Source: Malachius bipustulatus
Lineage: Eukaryota > Arthropoda > Insecta > Coleoptera > Melyridae
Length of the DNA stretch: 64,000 nucleotides
Direction of reading: 5' to 3'
Assembly: GCA_910589415.1 (NCBI GenBank)
Contig: OU342635.1
Location: 5,642,001-5,706,000 of the forward strand
Both the position numbers and the translations under genes were made by a program. The notes under the pieces were generated by a model. It searched no databases. It had not been told where the DNA came from and saw nothing but the letters and a program-made list of their open reading frames with translations. Shown piece by piece: positions 1 to 11,829 of this stretch; the first letter of the stretch is position 1, and every line of letters starts with the position of its first letter.

Positions 1-1790
1 TCTGAAACGCTGCAACTTTTTGACGGACGGTATTTTCCGATCGACAGAGTTCGTCGATAAGAAGCGTCACGTGAAATGGCGATCGCGAATTTTTTAAAAA
101 TGGCCGCTACAGACGCTTTTGAAAATTTTCAATTTTTTTTTTTTTATCTACTTTGGCGGCTTACAGCTGACAGACGGTTGTCTCGATTGCAGCAAAACTT
201 TGCATTTTGGAAGAGCAATTTCTTAGCTACACGCCGATACTTTTGCAATGTTCCCCCGACCCAAGCAGCCAAAGTTACGGTAAAAAATGTGCGAGCGGAA
301 CAATTTTTCGTTCAAAATTTCGACAATTTTCGAGCAAAAGTAATGAAAAACAGCTATAGTTCGGAATTTTTTTCTCGTCAATTTTCGTACATCGGGATTC
401 GAGGATCATTTTTGCGGGATTGTGGAAGAGTTGCTCTGTTGGACTATTCAATTTTTGTCGCCTAAATTTCCAAAATGGCAGCACTGTGAATTTTTGAAAA
501 TGGCCGATTTTTGCTCGCGATTTCTCGAATTTGGCGTTTGAAAAATTGCGTTTACGATTTTTTCTTCGCGCTTTTTTCGAGAATACGTTCGAGCTAAGGT
601 TATTTCCTTTCTTTTGACTGTTTAAAAGAAAATGTATCGGTAATTTCAAAGTCGCCGCGAATTTTTTTGTAAAAAAAAATGACTCATATTGAGGTTTTTC
701 AAATTTGACAATTTTCTAGTGACTTTTTCGATTTCGCCGTCATTTTTTCAGAATAGCCAAATGAGACTCACGAGTAATGTCTTTATTTTGACAGCGTCGA
801 AAACATTTCAACGGTGACTCACGCCATCATTATGATTTTTTTTTTATTAAAAACAATAAGGAGCTTTTTCAATACTTTTCAATTTGACGTTTCAAAAATG
901 ACAGTTCAAATTTCAAATTCGAAATTTTCCAAAAAGAAAATCGTAGCCTAGAGTCTCTTCGTTACGTCAAAATTAATAGCAGGTCGACATTTTGATTTTA
1001 AAAATTCAATAAAAATTATTTCGTGTGTTCGAAACACGCATTTTCCACGAAAATGGCCAATTTTTGATCTCGATTTCTCAACTTTGACGTTTAAAAAGTC
1101 CCAGTTTGAATTTTTTGTCGAGTTTTTTTTCAAGACCACGTACTAGCTAATAGTATTGCCGTTATTATGACATTTTGAAAAAAATTGTATCGCGAGTTTC
1201 AAGGTCGCCGAGATTTTTTTTTGTTGAAAAAAGAAATTACATTTTTTTGGGTTTTTCAAGTTTGACATTTATTAAGTGACATTTTCGAATTCGCTGTTAT
1301 TTTTTCTGCATAGCCAGATGAGGGTCGCAAGTAATGCCTTTATTTTGGCATCGCCAAAAATAATTTAATCACGATTTATACCGTCACTATAATGACATTT
1401 GCTAAAAAGAAAAACAATTTTTCTCAATATTCTTGAATTTGACGTTCAAAAAAAATGACAGTTGCAGTTATCCGGGATTGCTCTTGCACCGATATGTTAT
1501 TGCTGCACATTTCACCTTTACGAGGATACCAAAATCTTGCCGCCATCTTGATCCTTCGATTTTAATTAAATTTTTTCGTGTGAAAGAAGACGTGTTTTTT
1601 TCCACTTTTCGATTTTGACGTTTCAAAAGTGCCAGTTCGGATTAGTTTTTCGAAAATATTTCACCAGGGTGTAGTGGCCGGAAGTCTCTTCGTTACGCTA
1701 AAATCACAAAATGGCCGCCATCTTGATTCTTCGAATCGAAAAAAATTATTTCCTTCGGTCGCGTTCACGGAATTTCCGCATGCGTAATAT
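1..1790. repeat. Degenerate tandem repeat, period about 530-555 bp, three units
   Basis: No gene is visible. The segment is a diverged long-period repeat. The block beginning CGTTTgAAAAATTG near 534 recurs near 1088 and 1618. The block around 706-800 (CATTTTTTCAGAATAGCC, then GTAATGTCTTTATTTTG) recurs near 1261-1350. GTCTCTTCGTTACG occurs near 953 and 1685. Short ORFs on both strands are by-products of the AT-rich repeat. Similar ATGGCCGCCAT-type sequence recurs near 52 kb and 62.5 kb. Confidence 0.55.
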
Positions 1791-2250
1791 GACATTAAGT
1801 TCTTTACTCTATTTTTCACGGCTCATTTTTCAAATTTTGCAAATAATAATCACTTCAAATTATTAGTGAAAGACCAATAGTACATCGCAATTAATTGTCA
1901 AAACAATTATTAAAAAAATGCATAAGAAAAAACAGAAATTAGCCCGAACAGGATCGGCGCATGCATAACCATCATTATAATAATTAATTAATGAAAGCGG
2001 GGCAACAAACGACCGAGCCCGCGCGATCCGGCACGTCAAAACTGCATTAATAGTTTCCCGACGACGGCGAAATGCCGCAAACGTATCATTAACAATTTCA
2101 TATAAATTGTCATATCTTCGTTATTAAATGACCAATGTGGATAATTTTTTCACAATCATTTACGGTAATTAATTGTCGTTGCGACTGTCCTTTTAATTTT
2201 CCCAATCGCGCATAAAGAAGAAGACAAAAAAAATAATAAAAAATTAATTT
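1791..2250. other. Repeat-free non-coding block upstream of Hmx
   Basis: This stretch matches none of the repeats I see elsewhere in the window. It carries several TAATTA/ATTAAT homeodomain-type cores (for example near 1981-1992 and 2168-2175) beside a GC-richer patch at 2000-2100. There is no ORF of note. It could be a conserved regulatory block upstream of Hmx, but nothing in the sequence proves function. Confidence 0.25.
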
Positions 2251-2379
2251 ATCGATTTTTTAATAAAAATAAAAGTGTAAGCTAATTTTCGAGCAGCGAG
2301 GAAATTTTTTATTTTTCGTTTAAAGTACCAACATAATCGAGATGAAATGAAGCCAAAACTTCAAATTTAGTGTTGAAGA

Positions 2380-3070
2380 AAAAAAATCTGACAAAAGTTC
2401 AACTATGTCATCGATGTAGGAAGATATATGTGAAACACGTCTGAACCGTTTCAATGACCTGCCGAAGTTTTTCCGAATTTTGACAGTTTCTCCAACGGTT
2501 TAGAAAAAAAAACTATATCTATCTTTTTTGTAGATGAAGAACGTCTCTATCATACAGTTTAATTTATTTTTCGATAGGTCGACAATATTTCGAAAAAAAT
2601 TCGAAAGCATGCGATAAAGAATAGCATTTGGTCAATTTGCTCAATTGAAGAAACAATTGCCGCTCCCAAACAGGGAATTTTTCTGAAAAATGTTTCGAAT
2701 AAAAAAATAGCACTTGAAGAATTGTTCAAAAAAGGTCTGATTTGATTTTTCGCTAGGATGAACCGTTTTCGAAAAAAAAAATTTTTTGTGGGTTTTTATT
2801 CTATTTTAAACCAAAGCTGATTTTTTGGGTTTTTTTCGAATAAGTCACTTTTGCCGACTTGTCACGTAAAAATCATCCAAATCTTTTTGGTAGGTAACTA
2901 ACGGCTCTATCTCGTTGTTTTGTTATTTTTTCGATCTGTCAAATAAATTTTGAAAAAAAAATCCGAATTAGTCGAAAAATCATGCGAGAACGGTGTCCTC
3001 AATTTTTGAGAGCCGATTACCGCTCACCTAATTATTTTTTCAAAAAACGATCTCTACAAAGTTTAAATTT
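2380..3070. repeat. Two-unit degenerate direct repeat, period about 360 bp
   Basis: Sequence around 2530-2625 (TCTCTATC, then TTATTTTTCGAT, then AAAGCATGCG) recurs around 2890-2990 (GCTCTATC, then TTATTTTTTCGAT, then AAAATCATGCG). A shared CCGCTC follows both. It abuts the transposase relic at 3131 and may be part of a larger repeat. No coding signal. Confidence 0.45.
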
Positions 3071-3130
3071 AAATTAAAAACAAAAATTTAAACTGAAATG
3101 TGTAAACTGACGTTAGTAAACTGACGTTTT

Positions 3131-4002
3131 TTGACACAAGTTTTCGTAGATGTGCATCGTAGCGGTTTTTCGGAACATGGTTTAGGACATTACAATGAAC
3201 AAAATCGTAATGCACAACCAATAAATGATCGTGTTCTTTGGCTTTGTGATGACAATCCAACTATAAGCACTCGTCGAGCAGCCCAGCAGCTCAATTCCTC
3301 TCAGTCCACTGTACTAAGAGCACTCAGCAGGCGAGATCATCAAAGGGCTTTTCATTTCCAACCTGTTCAAGGTTTGCTGCCAGGAGATGATGCTGAAAAA
3401 CGTCTCAACTTTTGTAATTTGGTTTTGGATTCGATGGAAATAGATCCACAAAGATAGTGGTTGGACGAGGATTATCACCAGCGATGGATTGGACGCTTAC
3501 CCAACAACTACCCAAATGTGAGAATTCCCGGTGAAGGTCCAGTGGCGTAGCCACCTCGCTCGCCATAGTTCTCAATTCTCTGGTGGATTATTTTGCTTGG
3601 AGTCACTTAAAAGCAATGGCGTACGACACTCCAGTAGACACTCGCGAGGTATTGCTTCAAAGAATAAGGAATGCTTATTGCGACCGCAACTAAGAAATCC
3701 CCCTGAACAAAAGGAGCGGTAATTAATTCACTAATTCGTCGATGCCAGAAGTGTATTGAAGCTGATGGAGGAATGCGTTTTGAACATTTGTAGCTTTGCC
3801 GCATTATTCGTTCATTTAGTCCAAATCGGATAAATTGTTCAAAAGTGATAGAAAAAAACTATAAAATGAAATCAACTTCAAAGCCCTCTAGCGTAGAAAT
3901 AAAGCATTTCTGAGGAAAACGTTACGTCGCAAAATAGCGTTATTCTAATCCGTTCTATCGATTCCTGAAGTTCACAAAATAAAACCTGAATCACCCTGTA
4001 TA
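3131..4002 (+). pseudogene. Broken IS630/Tc1/mariner-type transposase with its 3' terminus
   Basis: Residues read from 3131 give a helix-turn-helix region (NPTISTRRAAQQLNSSQSTV, then LPGDDAEKRLNFCN) typical of the DNA-binding half of a widespread arthropod IS630/Tc1/mariner-superfamily transposase. After a stop at about 3455 the reading jumps to the end of the catalytic half: RWIGR near 3485, then a GPVAWPPRSP-like stretch at 3537-3565 interrupted by a stop. The C-terminal tail INSLIRRCQKCIEAD...FEHL ends in a stop near 3792. The middle, including most of the DDE core, is missing. The 3' non-coding part ends in CCTGAATCACCCTG followed by TATA (about 3989-4006), which looks like a terminal inverted repeat. 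I find no matching left terminus. The tail is repeated near 60121-60395. Confidence 0.7.
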
Positions 4003-4239
4003 GAAAATCTAAGAAGTGCCCTCCCTTTATGGTTGAAGCAAAAAATAAATTATTTTGTAGGAGGTATCGTCAATATGAAGACGTTTCACATTTAAATAAA
4101 GTCAAATAGATAACAAAATTATTATTGAACTCTATTTGTCGTTAGTCCTTCACGTTACCTTGTCGAATATTGACATGTTAAACTTGGAGCGGCTTGGACG
4201 GAGACGGTAGTATTGCTAGCTCGGTGAAGTTGGCACCCC

Positions 4240-4600
4240 TAAGGGCTAATTTTTATAAAATTCAAACGGCACTCGTTTGTCTAACCAAAATGTTCGTTTG
4301 TGCACCCTGCAAAAAAAAATCCTTTTTTGTTTAATTTTGCCGTAACTTTTTTGTTAAGGGTGGACAACCGAAAATTTTGGTTGGAAAAACGTGGACAGAT
4401 CGTGGACAAACGTTTCTAGTTTGAAAATTAATCGACTAGGTATGTTCATTAGGGGTGCTTATCTAAATTTTTATCATTTTGCCGTAATGTTTTATTTTTA
4501 ATGGTGGACAAACGAAAATTTTGGTTGGACAAACGTGGACAAACCGTGGACAAACGAATGCCGTTTGAATTTTAGAAAAACTTGCATTTAGGGGTGCCAA
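4240..4600. repeat. Copy of a GGACAAACG-rich dispersed repeat
   Basis: GTGGACAAACG and AAAATTTTGGTTGGA-type motifs occur several times. The same sequence type forms a tandem block at 38590-39490 and a short piece at 37555-37610. No ORF. The edges carry ATTCAAACGGCA-type and inverted TGCCGTTTGAAT-type sequence (about 4262 and 4559), so this copy is bounded by an inverted repeat. Confidence 0.5.
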
Positions 4601-4674
4601 TTTCCCTGGGCTTGCCTTGTACCTAATATTGGCTCAGAATGTGTGGAATGTGCTTTAATGAATTGTTATATATA

Positions 4675-5169
4675 CAGAGTGGGCCATCGAAAAGGTAACA
4701 TTCTAATAATTTAGAAAGTGAAGATCTATGCAAAAAACGCTGAAACAGGTCGATTTTTTTATCGAGGGGGACATATTTTCGTGACAAATTTAACTACCCA
4801 AGCTCACCCCCTTGGCAGGGGTAGCTACCCCATTGCTTATCATCATAGGGAACAGATATCGAGTGATACATCATTTGAAAGATACTTGAATTATCTTTAC
4901 AACGATATCCAACATTTTGGGTTTCGCCGGTTACATACAGGGTGGCCCAACGAAAACGTAGCTTTCAAATGATGTATCACTCGATATCTGTTCCCTATGA
5001 TGATAAGCAAAGGGGTAGCTACCCATGCCAAGGGGGTGAACTTGGGTAGTTAAATTTGTCACGAAAATATGTCCCCCTCGATAACAAAATCGACCTGTTT
5101 CGGCGTTTTTCGCATACATCTTCACTTTCCAAACTATTAGGCTTGTTATTTTTTCGATGGCCCACCCTG
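4675..5169. mobile_element. Hairpin (foldback) MITE with about 208-bp arms
   Basis: The left arm 4675-4881 is the near-perfect reverse complement of the right arm 4962-5169, with a loop of about 80 bp. The outer ends are CAGAGTGGGCCATCG on the left and the inverse of CAGGGTGGGCCATCG on the right, each flanked by TATA (4671-4674 and 5170-5173). This fits the TA-targeting IS630/Tc1/mariner group. Inside the loop, at 4937-4951, lies a third copy of the terminus (CAGGGTGGCCCAACG), as if two elements had joined head to head. The two short ORFs here are a consequence of the palindrome. Confidence 0.8.
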
Positions 5170-5173
5170 TATA

Positions 5174-6240
5174 TAACAATTAATTATAATTTTTTAATCG
5201 AATGTTAAAATAAAAAATCACGGAAAGGAAATCTAAGTTTCATACATTTGGCAGTGGTGTTTTAGTGGGTATTACGGCTAAATTAAAATTAGCAATTTAA
5301 TATTAAATATTGCATTTTATGTTTTTTATTTTTCTTCTTTTTTTCTTTTTTTATAGAAAGGAGAATTCATTATTCTTCTTTAGATCATGCCGGGAAGAAC
5401 TGAGCAATATTTTTAAAATATCTAAATCAGCAGTTTTAAATATAAAAAGTTTCAAATAATAATAAACATTTTTATTATTATGATTACCCAAAGCTATTTT
5501 TGGCGATGTAGATATTTTTTTAAATACCTTTAAAACGAGGTCTCGCATGGCGCCACCCCAAACCGTTTGAAATTTTGAAATTGACAGGGACTGCCACGTG
5601 AACTTTAACATTTGACAAATCATTTTTACACCAAAAAATAGTAAAATCCTGAATTAATTTTTTCTAAGAAAATTCTACCTCATTCGATTCAGAATTTAAA
5701 GCGTGGTGTGGGGGGGAGTCTGAAAAAGTCATCACTGTATATTCTCAAGTTGAATAACATAAATGCCGCGTGTTTGTTTACGGAGCTAATCGTCAATTAT
5801 ACTTAAAAGGTCACATAATAAAAGAGGCGTTTGCGTCCTATGGGTGTTGATGACGTTAAACGCTTTACCACATAATAATGGGAAATTCCAAGATGATGTA
5901 GTTTTCCTCCTTGACATTGTCCGCGGGTGTAGGTAGGTGAAATTGGACGTCGTAAAATAAATCAATAAGTATACAATATAATATATCTAAAGAGTAAGTC
6001 GTAGTAATAAGATATGGTATACCTATATAATACTATTTACTACAAATAATTATAATATAGGCATGCAGGTATAGTATGGATTCTTAAAAGATCTGTGAAG
6101 CTTTCTTCATCAATGTATACCTATTACGGTTGTTGCACGCATGAAAAGAAAAAAATGAACTCTTTTTTTGCATACTTATAGGCTGTAGGTATAGGCATAT
6201 TAGAATTCTCAGAGGAGTTTCAATATAATTTTTATTTTCT
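5174..6240. other. Intergenic, no gene recognised
   Basis: AT-rich non-coding DNA with no coding signal, no clear repeat and no RNA gene. A GC-balanced patch at 5800-5940 stands out mildly from its surroundings. Confidence 0.4.
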
Positions 6241-6500
6241 CACCCTCTATGTTTTTTTTAGGTTATTGCGATGAGCACGAATTTCAAGTCTGCTGGCAAA
6301 AATTTGGGCCGAAACTTTGTTTTTTTTTCGCACTTTTTGTCGAAATTTTGGCTCTTTTTTCAGTTCTTTGCCTTATATGTATATCTCAAAAAGAAAGCGT
6401 TTTTTGACAAGCCTACTCTATACGAAATTAAAGTCGACAAAATTTACCTACTGCAATTTTCATAATTTTTTTTTTTTTGGGAAGAGTAACCGCTCTGCCG
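6241..6500 (+). repeat. Single dispersed copy of the 300-bp satellite unit
   Basis: Begins TTCTCACCCTCTATG, passes through CTGGCAAAAATTTGGGCC and a CTCAAAAAGAAAGCG stretch, and ends in an AAATTAAAGT-type tail. This is the same order of motifs as each unit of the array at 56396-59275. The overlapping small ORFs here come from the repeat. Confidence 0.6.
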
Positions 6501-8990
6501 TGGATTTATTGCATGATAGATGAGGTGAGTAGTATGTAATCTGCATATCTTTGCTGTTGAAGACACTGTTATAGGTATTCTATCCTTATTCATTCTTCAA
6601 GGAACTGTCACATCCTCTTCAGTCCTTTCATCTACTCTCCTTATATTTTTTTCCAGGTGGTGAGGGTGTATCAAGAAATAAGGGTCAGCTTGTACATTCA
6701 TGAATATTGACTACTTCAGACAGGAATATTTATGCTCCAAGTGCGTGCATGTGAGAGTCGTTTTTGGGAAAAGAAATGTTACAACCTTCGGACTCCTTAA
6801 TTCAGACATTCTTCGATGATCTCAAAATCGGGGAGAAGGCGAAAGCAGTTCTTGCACGACTCTCATGCACAGTTGATGCACAGATTTGTTGCAACTGGTG
6901 CAATGGAGGCCTGCTGCTTTTTCGTAGCTATTCATTTTTTTGCGCATCAGGTCTTGACGCATCTTCATGACATACCATGCAGATGCAGGAATTCAGGAGG
7001 AGCAAGCGTTTATAGAGATGTGATAATCAGAGGCAATTTTTGCTCGTTTCCAACCCCGATAATTTTTCCCAACCCGCCCCAGCGCATCACTGCTGCACCT
7101 GGTGATAAACCTTAAAACTAATGCTGTGTGTTTTTATGAGGTCTTGAGAGCCGCCTTCTTATAATTAATGTACCTCAGAAGGTTTTTAGCCGTACATCAC
7201 GTTGACCATCAGAAATCTCTCCCCTGCTACTGTAAGGCTTTTTGGAGTTGCCTCATCATCAGGATTTTTAAAGTGAACATCGGCAAGGTGGGGTTTTTTC
7301 ATCATAATTTTCAAAAAATTTAATTTTTCTTAATTATTGATTGTATGGTGCTAAAGTCGTATCACGCCCATTCATTGAGTGAAGAATCATTACCTACCTA
7401 TGTGTTTCTTTAATGTTTTTGTTTTGCAAAGCGTATGCTCTAGAGTTAGGTGCATGGTTGAAGGACGTTTCCCTTTCCTAGCTTCAGGAAAGCCTACCAC
7501 CTATATATTCTATATTTTTCTACTTTATTGGATTTAAACTAAAAAAAAAACTAACAAATAAATTTTCTCCGCCGGGGTGATGATTATGTGAATTCGTACA
7601 AAATCACTTAATTTTTTCAATCATGCAAAATATTTTTTTCCTGTGCGTTTTGATGAGAAAATGTTGAAGTTCGAAAAAATGTTGTCTAACCTCGAGACTG
7701 TTTGGGATTTTCGCTTCGATAGGTAGGTACCTGTATTTACAGGGTGACCTCAAAAATTTAACTATTTATGTATATGTGCTATAGAAATGATAACTTCGTT
7801 AAGTACAAGACATGCATGCGTGCCTGGATCATAAAATTTCTGCGCAGTTTTATCGCTATCTACATCTTATAGGTAAGTAATTGAATAATAAATTTGTATT
7901 AAAACACCCCATACGCTCCTGCTGATCAGTTCAGAACACAATAACGATGTCAATTTTCTACCCAGAATGAAAATATCGATGGAAACCACAAATATACGAT
8001 TGGTAAGTGGGGTTGCGAGCGTTTCGTACTATTGGCCAGCGGAACGAAATGGGAGATGAGACATGAAATCAGCTGAAGGGGAAATTTTTTCAGATGTTTT
8101 CACTTCTTCTGTCGTAATCGCGGGTTCACTCAATCATCTGAAACTCGATTTAATTTATTTTGAAATTATGGGCACTATGGAGAATACGTCAGGGACTCAT
8201 ATTGTAACGTATTTATTTTATTCGAAGTGATTTAGATTCGGAATTACTGACAGTGAACGATGGCTTTATGCTGTCATTAAAGAAGAATAATGCCTTTCTA
8301 AATGGAAACGTTATTGAAAACCAGACGACGACTCTACTTGCGGTGTTATTTTTTGTATAACCCATACCTACTTATACAGGTTGTCCTAAAAATGGCGGAA
8401 AACCCAAGTTGTGGGGAAGCTATATGGTTTTTTTCAAGCTTATTAGCCAGAAACTTAACCATAAATTTGGCAACGTGAATAAAATAAGGTCGTGCATGAA
8501 TGGTGTGGAGTTCTTTGTAAAATTAGTTTCCGTGGGAACATTTCTCCGCCTACGGCAGTGTTTTTTCACTTCTCATTTTTAGTTGCCATTTATTTGAACG
8601 TTCGATTTCGAGAAAAAAATTCGTATAGAGATAAGCGCGAAGCAGATAAGCGAGGCCGGTTAGGATAAAACTATAAAACTAAGTTATCGTAAACATTTAA
8701 ATTGGACTTGGAAATTTTATTTCAAATCTGATAAGGTATCTTCCGATTTGGAACTACAGTACCTATACCCAGAATAGGATGATAATTCCAAGTTATAATA
8801 CAATAATATATTAGCTAGGTAGGTAATATAGCTAGCTAAACTAATTATTATATAACCTACTCCGTTGCTATAAATTAATATAAGATACCTTCTTATTAAT
8901 GAACATAAGCAAGATATTAATTGAATTATTACCAAACACATTGAAGAACATATCAGCACACGAGCCCTTGATGAATTCCCTCGTCAGTTA
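6501..8990. other. Intergenic, no gene recognised
   Basis: No convincing exon or RNA gene. Single CAGGGTG-type transposon ends occur near 7739 (CAGGGTGACCTC) and 8378 (CAGGTTGTCCTAAAAATGG), each without a recognisable partner. An AT-rich run with AGGTAGGT tracts lies at 8810-8890. Confidence 0.4.
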
Positions 8991-9472
8991 GGTACCTACT
9001 AAAGATCAACACCGGAGAGAGATCCGACCAACGAAATCAAACCAAGGGTGAAATCACGGCATTAAAGAAAGACAGCCATATAAAATTGCACGCAGCAAAC
9101 GTGTAAAGTATATGTAACAATTCCTAAACCTGAAAACCGTTAAAGGGACTGCAAGAGAGACGAAAAGGCGCGCCCTTACCGTGCGAGAGAAGGACGCAAA
9201 AGGCGGCAGTCAGTGCTAGGGGTGTTTCTATTCAGAAGGGGTGTGTCCTGGATATCGCCGCCCCTCTTGATCGCAAGGGCTAGCTCAAAACACTTATGAC
9301 CAGTACTTTGCACAATCTACTACTCTCGATAACTTATTTTATGTTCTGTGAATAATAAAAAACTCGTCGCTCCGTTTAATCATCTTTACACCTACCGATA
9401 CCATTTCATATTTAAATTATTATGGACATTAATACCTACCTATAAGTGAAAAAAAAACGGGACTTTGCAAGG
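8991..9472 (+). promoter_or_regulatory. Probable Hmx promoter and 5' leader
   Basis: This is the repeat-free segment immediately before the first in-frame ATG of Hmx. It is less AT-rich than its surroundings at 9000-9280. A TCAGTG at 9210-9215 fits an arthropod initiator, but I see no good TATA box or downstream element at the expected spacing. In the Hmx frame a TAA at 9443-9445 closes upstream reading. A non-coding first exon further upstream is possible. Promoter status is inference. Confidence 0.3.
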
Positions 9473-9831
9473 ATGAGTTCTCCAGTTCGCGAAATTGATG
9501 TGAACGTTGTTTCCAGTCCCGAATTGTCCAGCAGGAATAATTCGCCGGAACCGGAAAGCTACAGGATAATAAACCACATCCCTTCGTCTGACATAATGAG
9601 TTTCCCTGTGATAAAAATCAATAACAGTGATAATGATAAGAACGAGGAAAACAAAGGAACTTCTAAGACATCGACGCAAAAAAGTGCTGGTGGTTCAACG
9701 AACTTTTCGATTTCGAGTATTTTGTCGAGGACTGAACCGACGGCTAAGAAAAACGGATTTCCGGGAACGGGGCAGAGTTCGTTAGAGCCCGCGGGGATTC
9801 AATGTGGGCCTGATAGTGCCATGCTCTCGAG
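9473..9831 (+). CDS. HMX-family homeobox protein, coding exon 1
   Basis: Residues 1-119 and two bases of codon 120. The start is the first in-frame ATG after an upstream TAA, with A at -3. The exon ends TCGAG before GTAAGA (donor at 9832). It encodes a Ser/Pro-rich acidic N-terminus. An engrailed-homology-1-like motif, FSISSIL (residues 78-84), followed by SRTEP, is the kind of sequence that recruits Groucho corepressors in many NK-type factors. The split codon is completed by exon 2 at 24964, and the three exons together give 429 residues. HMX proteins are nuclear transcription factors of neural and sensory development (family knowledge). The exon call rests on the frame-preserving join and the eh1-like motif, since the homeodomain is in exon 3. 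Confidence 0.85.
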
Positions 9832-10028
9832 GTAAGATATTTTGAATTAATTTTCGATCCTTTAATATTTTAATTAATAATTAGGTATCTACTATTATTA
9901 ATAATTGAGATACACCTTACCTATAGGTGTATCTTTCTTTTTTTATGCATCATTTTTTATTTTTATAAAAAGTTTTTCTTTGAGAGTAGGTACCTAATAG
10001 GTCCTATACATTTATTATAAAGTACCTA

Positions 10029-10785
10029 CAGCGTGCTTAAATAGTAACGGGACAGTCAAAATAAAACATCATGTATCAAATCGTATTTTCAGCACAAAAG
10101 AGAGTAACTCTTTTCAAGATCAGGCCTCGTTTAGAAAATATTTCCAAAAATGTAAAACTAAGGCTGCTAAGAAAAACATATTTCTTATAGTAACTGATGA
10201 GCAGTTAAAATCGAACACCATGTATAAAACGTATTTTAAGCATAAAAGAGGGAATAACTTTTTTCAAGATCAAGCCTCGTTTAGGAAATATTTTTAAAAA
10301 TGTAGAACTAAGGCTGCCTGTGAAAAATACATACTTTTTAGAAACTGATGGACAGCCAAAATCGAGCGCCATGTATAAACCGTAATTTAAGCATAAAAGA
10401 AAGAATAACTTTATCAAGATGAGGCCTCGTTTACGAAATATGTAGGTATCTCCAAAAATGTAAAACTGTAAAGGCCGCAAATAAAAATGTTTTTTTTTTT
10501 CAGTAACTGAGCAACAATTTTGGAAATTTTTCCTGAACGCAACCTGATCTTGAAAAAAGTTATTCTTTCTTTTATTCTTAAAACACGATTTTATACATAA
10601 AGTTCGCTTTTGCATGGCTGTCCAGTTACTATTTCAGCAGCCTTAGTTTTACATTTTTGGAAATATTTCCTAAACGAGCAGGCCTCATTTTGAAAAAATT
10701 ATTCTTTCTTTTATGCTTAGAATGCGATTCTATATACATGACGTTCGATTTTGGCCGTCCAGTTATAAGTATACCAAACACCCTG
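10029..10785. mobile_element. Composite inverted-repeat element of five about 135-bp units
   Basis: Three direct units (from about 10042, 10188 and 10340) are followed by two inverted units (about 10500-10632 and 10633-10780). Each contains the same order of motifs: GACAGTCAAAAT, ATCGTATTTTAAGCATAAAA, GGCCTCGTTTAG, TTTCCAAAAATGTAAAACT, AAGGCTGC. The outer ends are CAGCGTG (left) and CACCCTG (right), flanked by TA on each side (10027-10028 and 10786-10787). Related single units lie at 14760-14915 and 15365-15485. The ORF on the - strand across 10205-10615 is a repeat by-product. Confidence 0.7.
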
Positions 10786-10821
10786 TAATCCCTGTATAGT
10801 ATACAGGGTTTCCCCTACCCA

Positions 10822-11395
10822 TAACTTGGAAATTCGGTAATTGATGGGTGTATAGATACTAAAACCAAAATTTGAAGAAAATTAAAGGAATGTTTCCATA
10901 AATGCTTTTTAGCCGAAATACAGGGTGTTTAAAAGTGCCTATATTTACATGGGAACAGATTTTTTTGTTGCTAAGGTACCTATAACTTGTCTTTCTAGGT
11001 ATGTAACTAGGTACTTACATAAGACTTTTTGTGTATAAGTATATATAGATTGCTAGAGGTTTTCTATTATTTATTAACCCAAATTAAAAAAAAAAAAACT
11101 CTGTAACCGAACCACCCAGTGGCGTACCTATAGAATCCGGAGTCACATGAGCACATAATGATATTTTCTCTCATAGGCAATTCAAAAAAAATTTTATACA
11201 AATTTTATATTCTTGCCAAAACGGTGAGCGTCCTATCCTATCCACAATAAGAAAACTGTTCCATAAATCGGCATTTAAACACTCTGTATCTCGGTTAAAA
11301 ACACATTAAAATTTTTTTTTGCCCATTATTGAAATGAAAACATGAAAATGATTACCCGATTTTACCGAATTAAAATCCAACCAACATTTTTCTCA
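10822..11395. repeat. Imperfect long inverted repeat with CAGGGTG ends inside
   Basis: Left side: an ATTCGGTAA block near 10833, then TTTTAGCCGAAATA and CAGGGTGTTTAAA (from 10923). The right side is the inverse: TTTAAACACTCTG, TATCTCGGTTAAAA, then TTACCGAATT near 11363. The shape suggests an approximately 365-bp CAGGGTG-ended element (about 10923-11289) nested in a larger palindrome. No coding content. A hAT-like CAGTGGCGTACC also occurs near 11117. Confidence 0.45.
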
Positions 11396-11829
11396 AAAAC
11401 GGAAAACGAAGCCAATATAGGTAGGTATAATTATTCAAACCTATAAGCTTTTATACAATAATTATTGTTTAAATCCTAGTTCATGGTGCGTCGGCTAATG
11501 AAACATCCGGTATAAAAAATATTCATGGGTGTTATATACCGAAACAAAAATAATTTATCCTCATATTGATAGACGCGCAAATCGAATCCATGCATGCATG
11601 CACCTTTCGATATTGAGCAATTTGTTGCTTACGCTGGATAGTGTTTCGATCAATTTCATTAAATTTCCCATTTAAGACCCTTTTGCGCATGTTTTCGTTT
11701 CATTTTATTCGTACAATGTAAATTCGATCTTTAATGTACCTATTTATTCCCATCAGAGTCACACACTTGACGCGTAGTCACACACCTACGCATCAAATAG
11801 CAAAAAAAAATTTCTCGATTTAGGAAAAT

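Noticed and set aside
76..649. Overlapping ORFs of 124-129 codons on both strands
   Set aside because: Biased composition from poly-T/poly-A rich repeat sequence, no family features, and the surrounding block recurs as a degenerate repeat.
3539..3555. CAGTGGCGTAGCC resembling a hAT terminus
   Set aside because: It falls in the transposase relic and is explained as codons for a Pro-Val-Ala stretch; there is no partner end.
4718..5179. Two similar ORFs on opposite strands
   Set aside because: They are mirror images produced by the hairpin element, not a gene pair.
9210..9244. Initiator plus downstream promoter element for Hmx
   Set aside because: TCAGTG is present but the +28 region does not fit a DPE, so only a low-confidence promoter region is listed.
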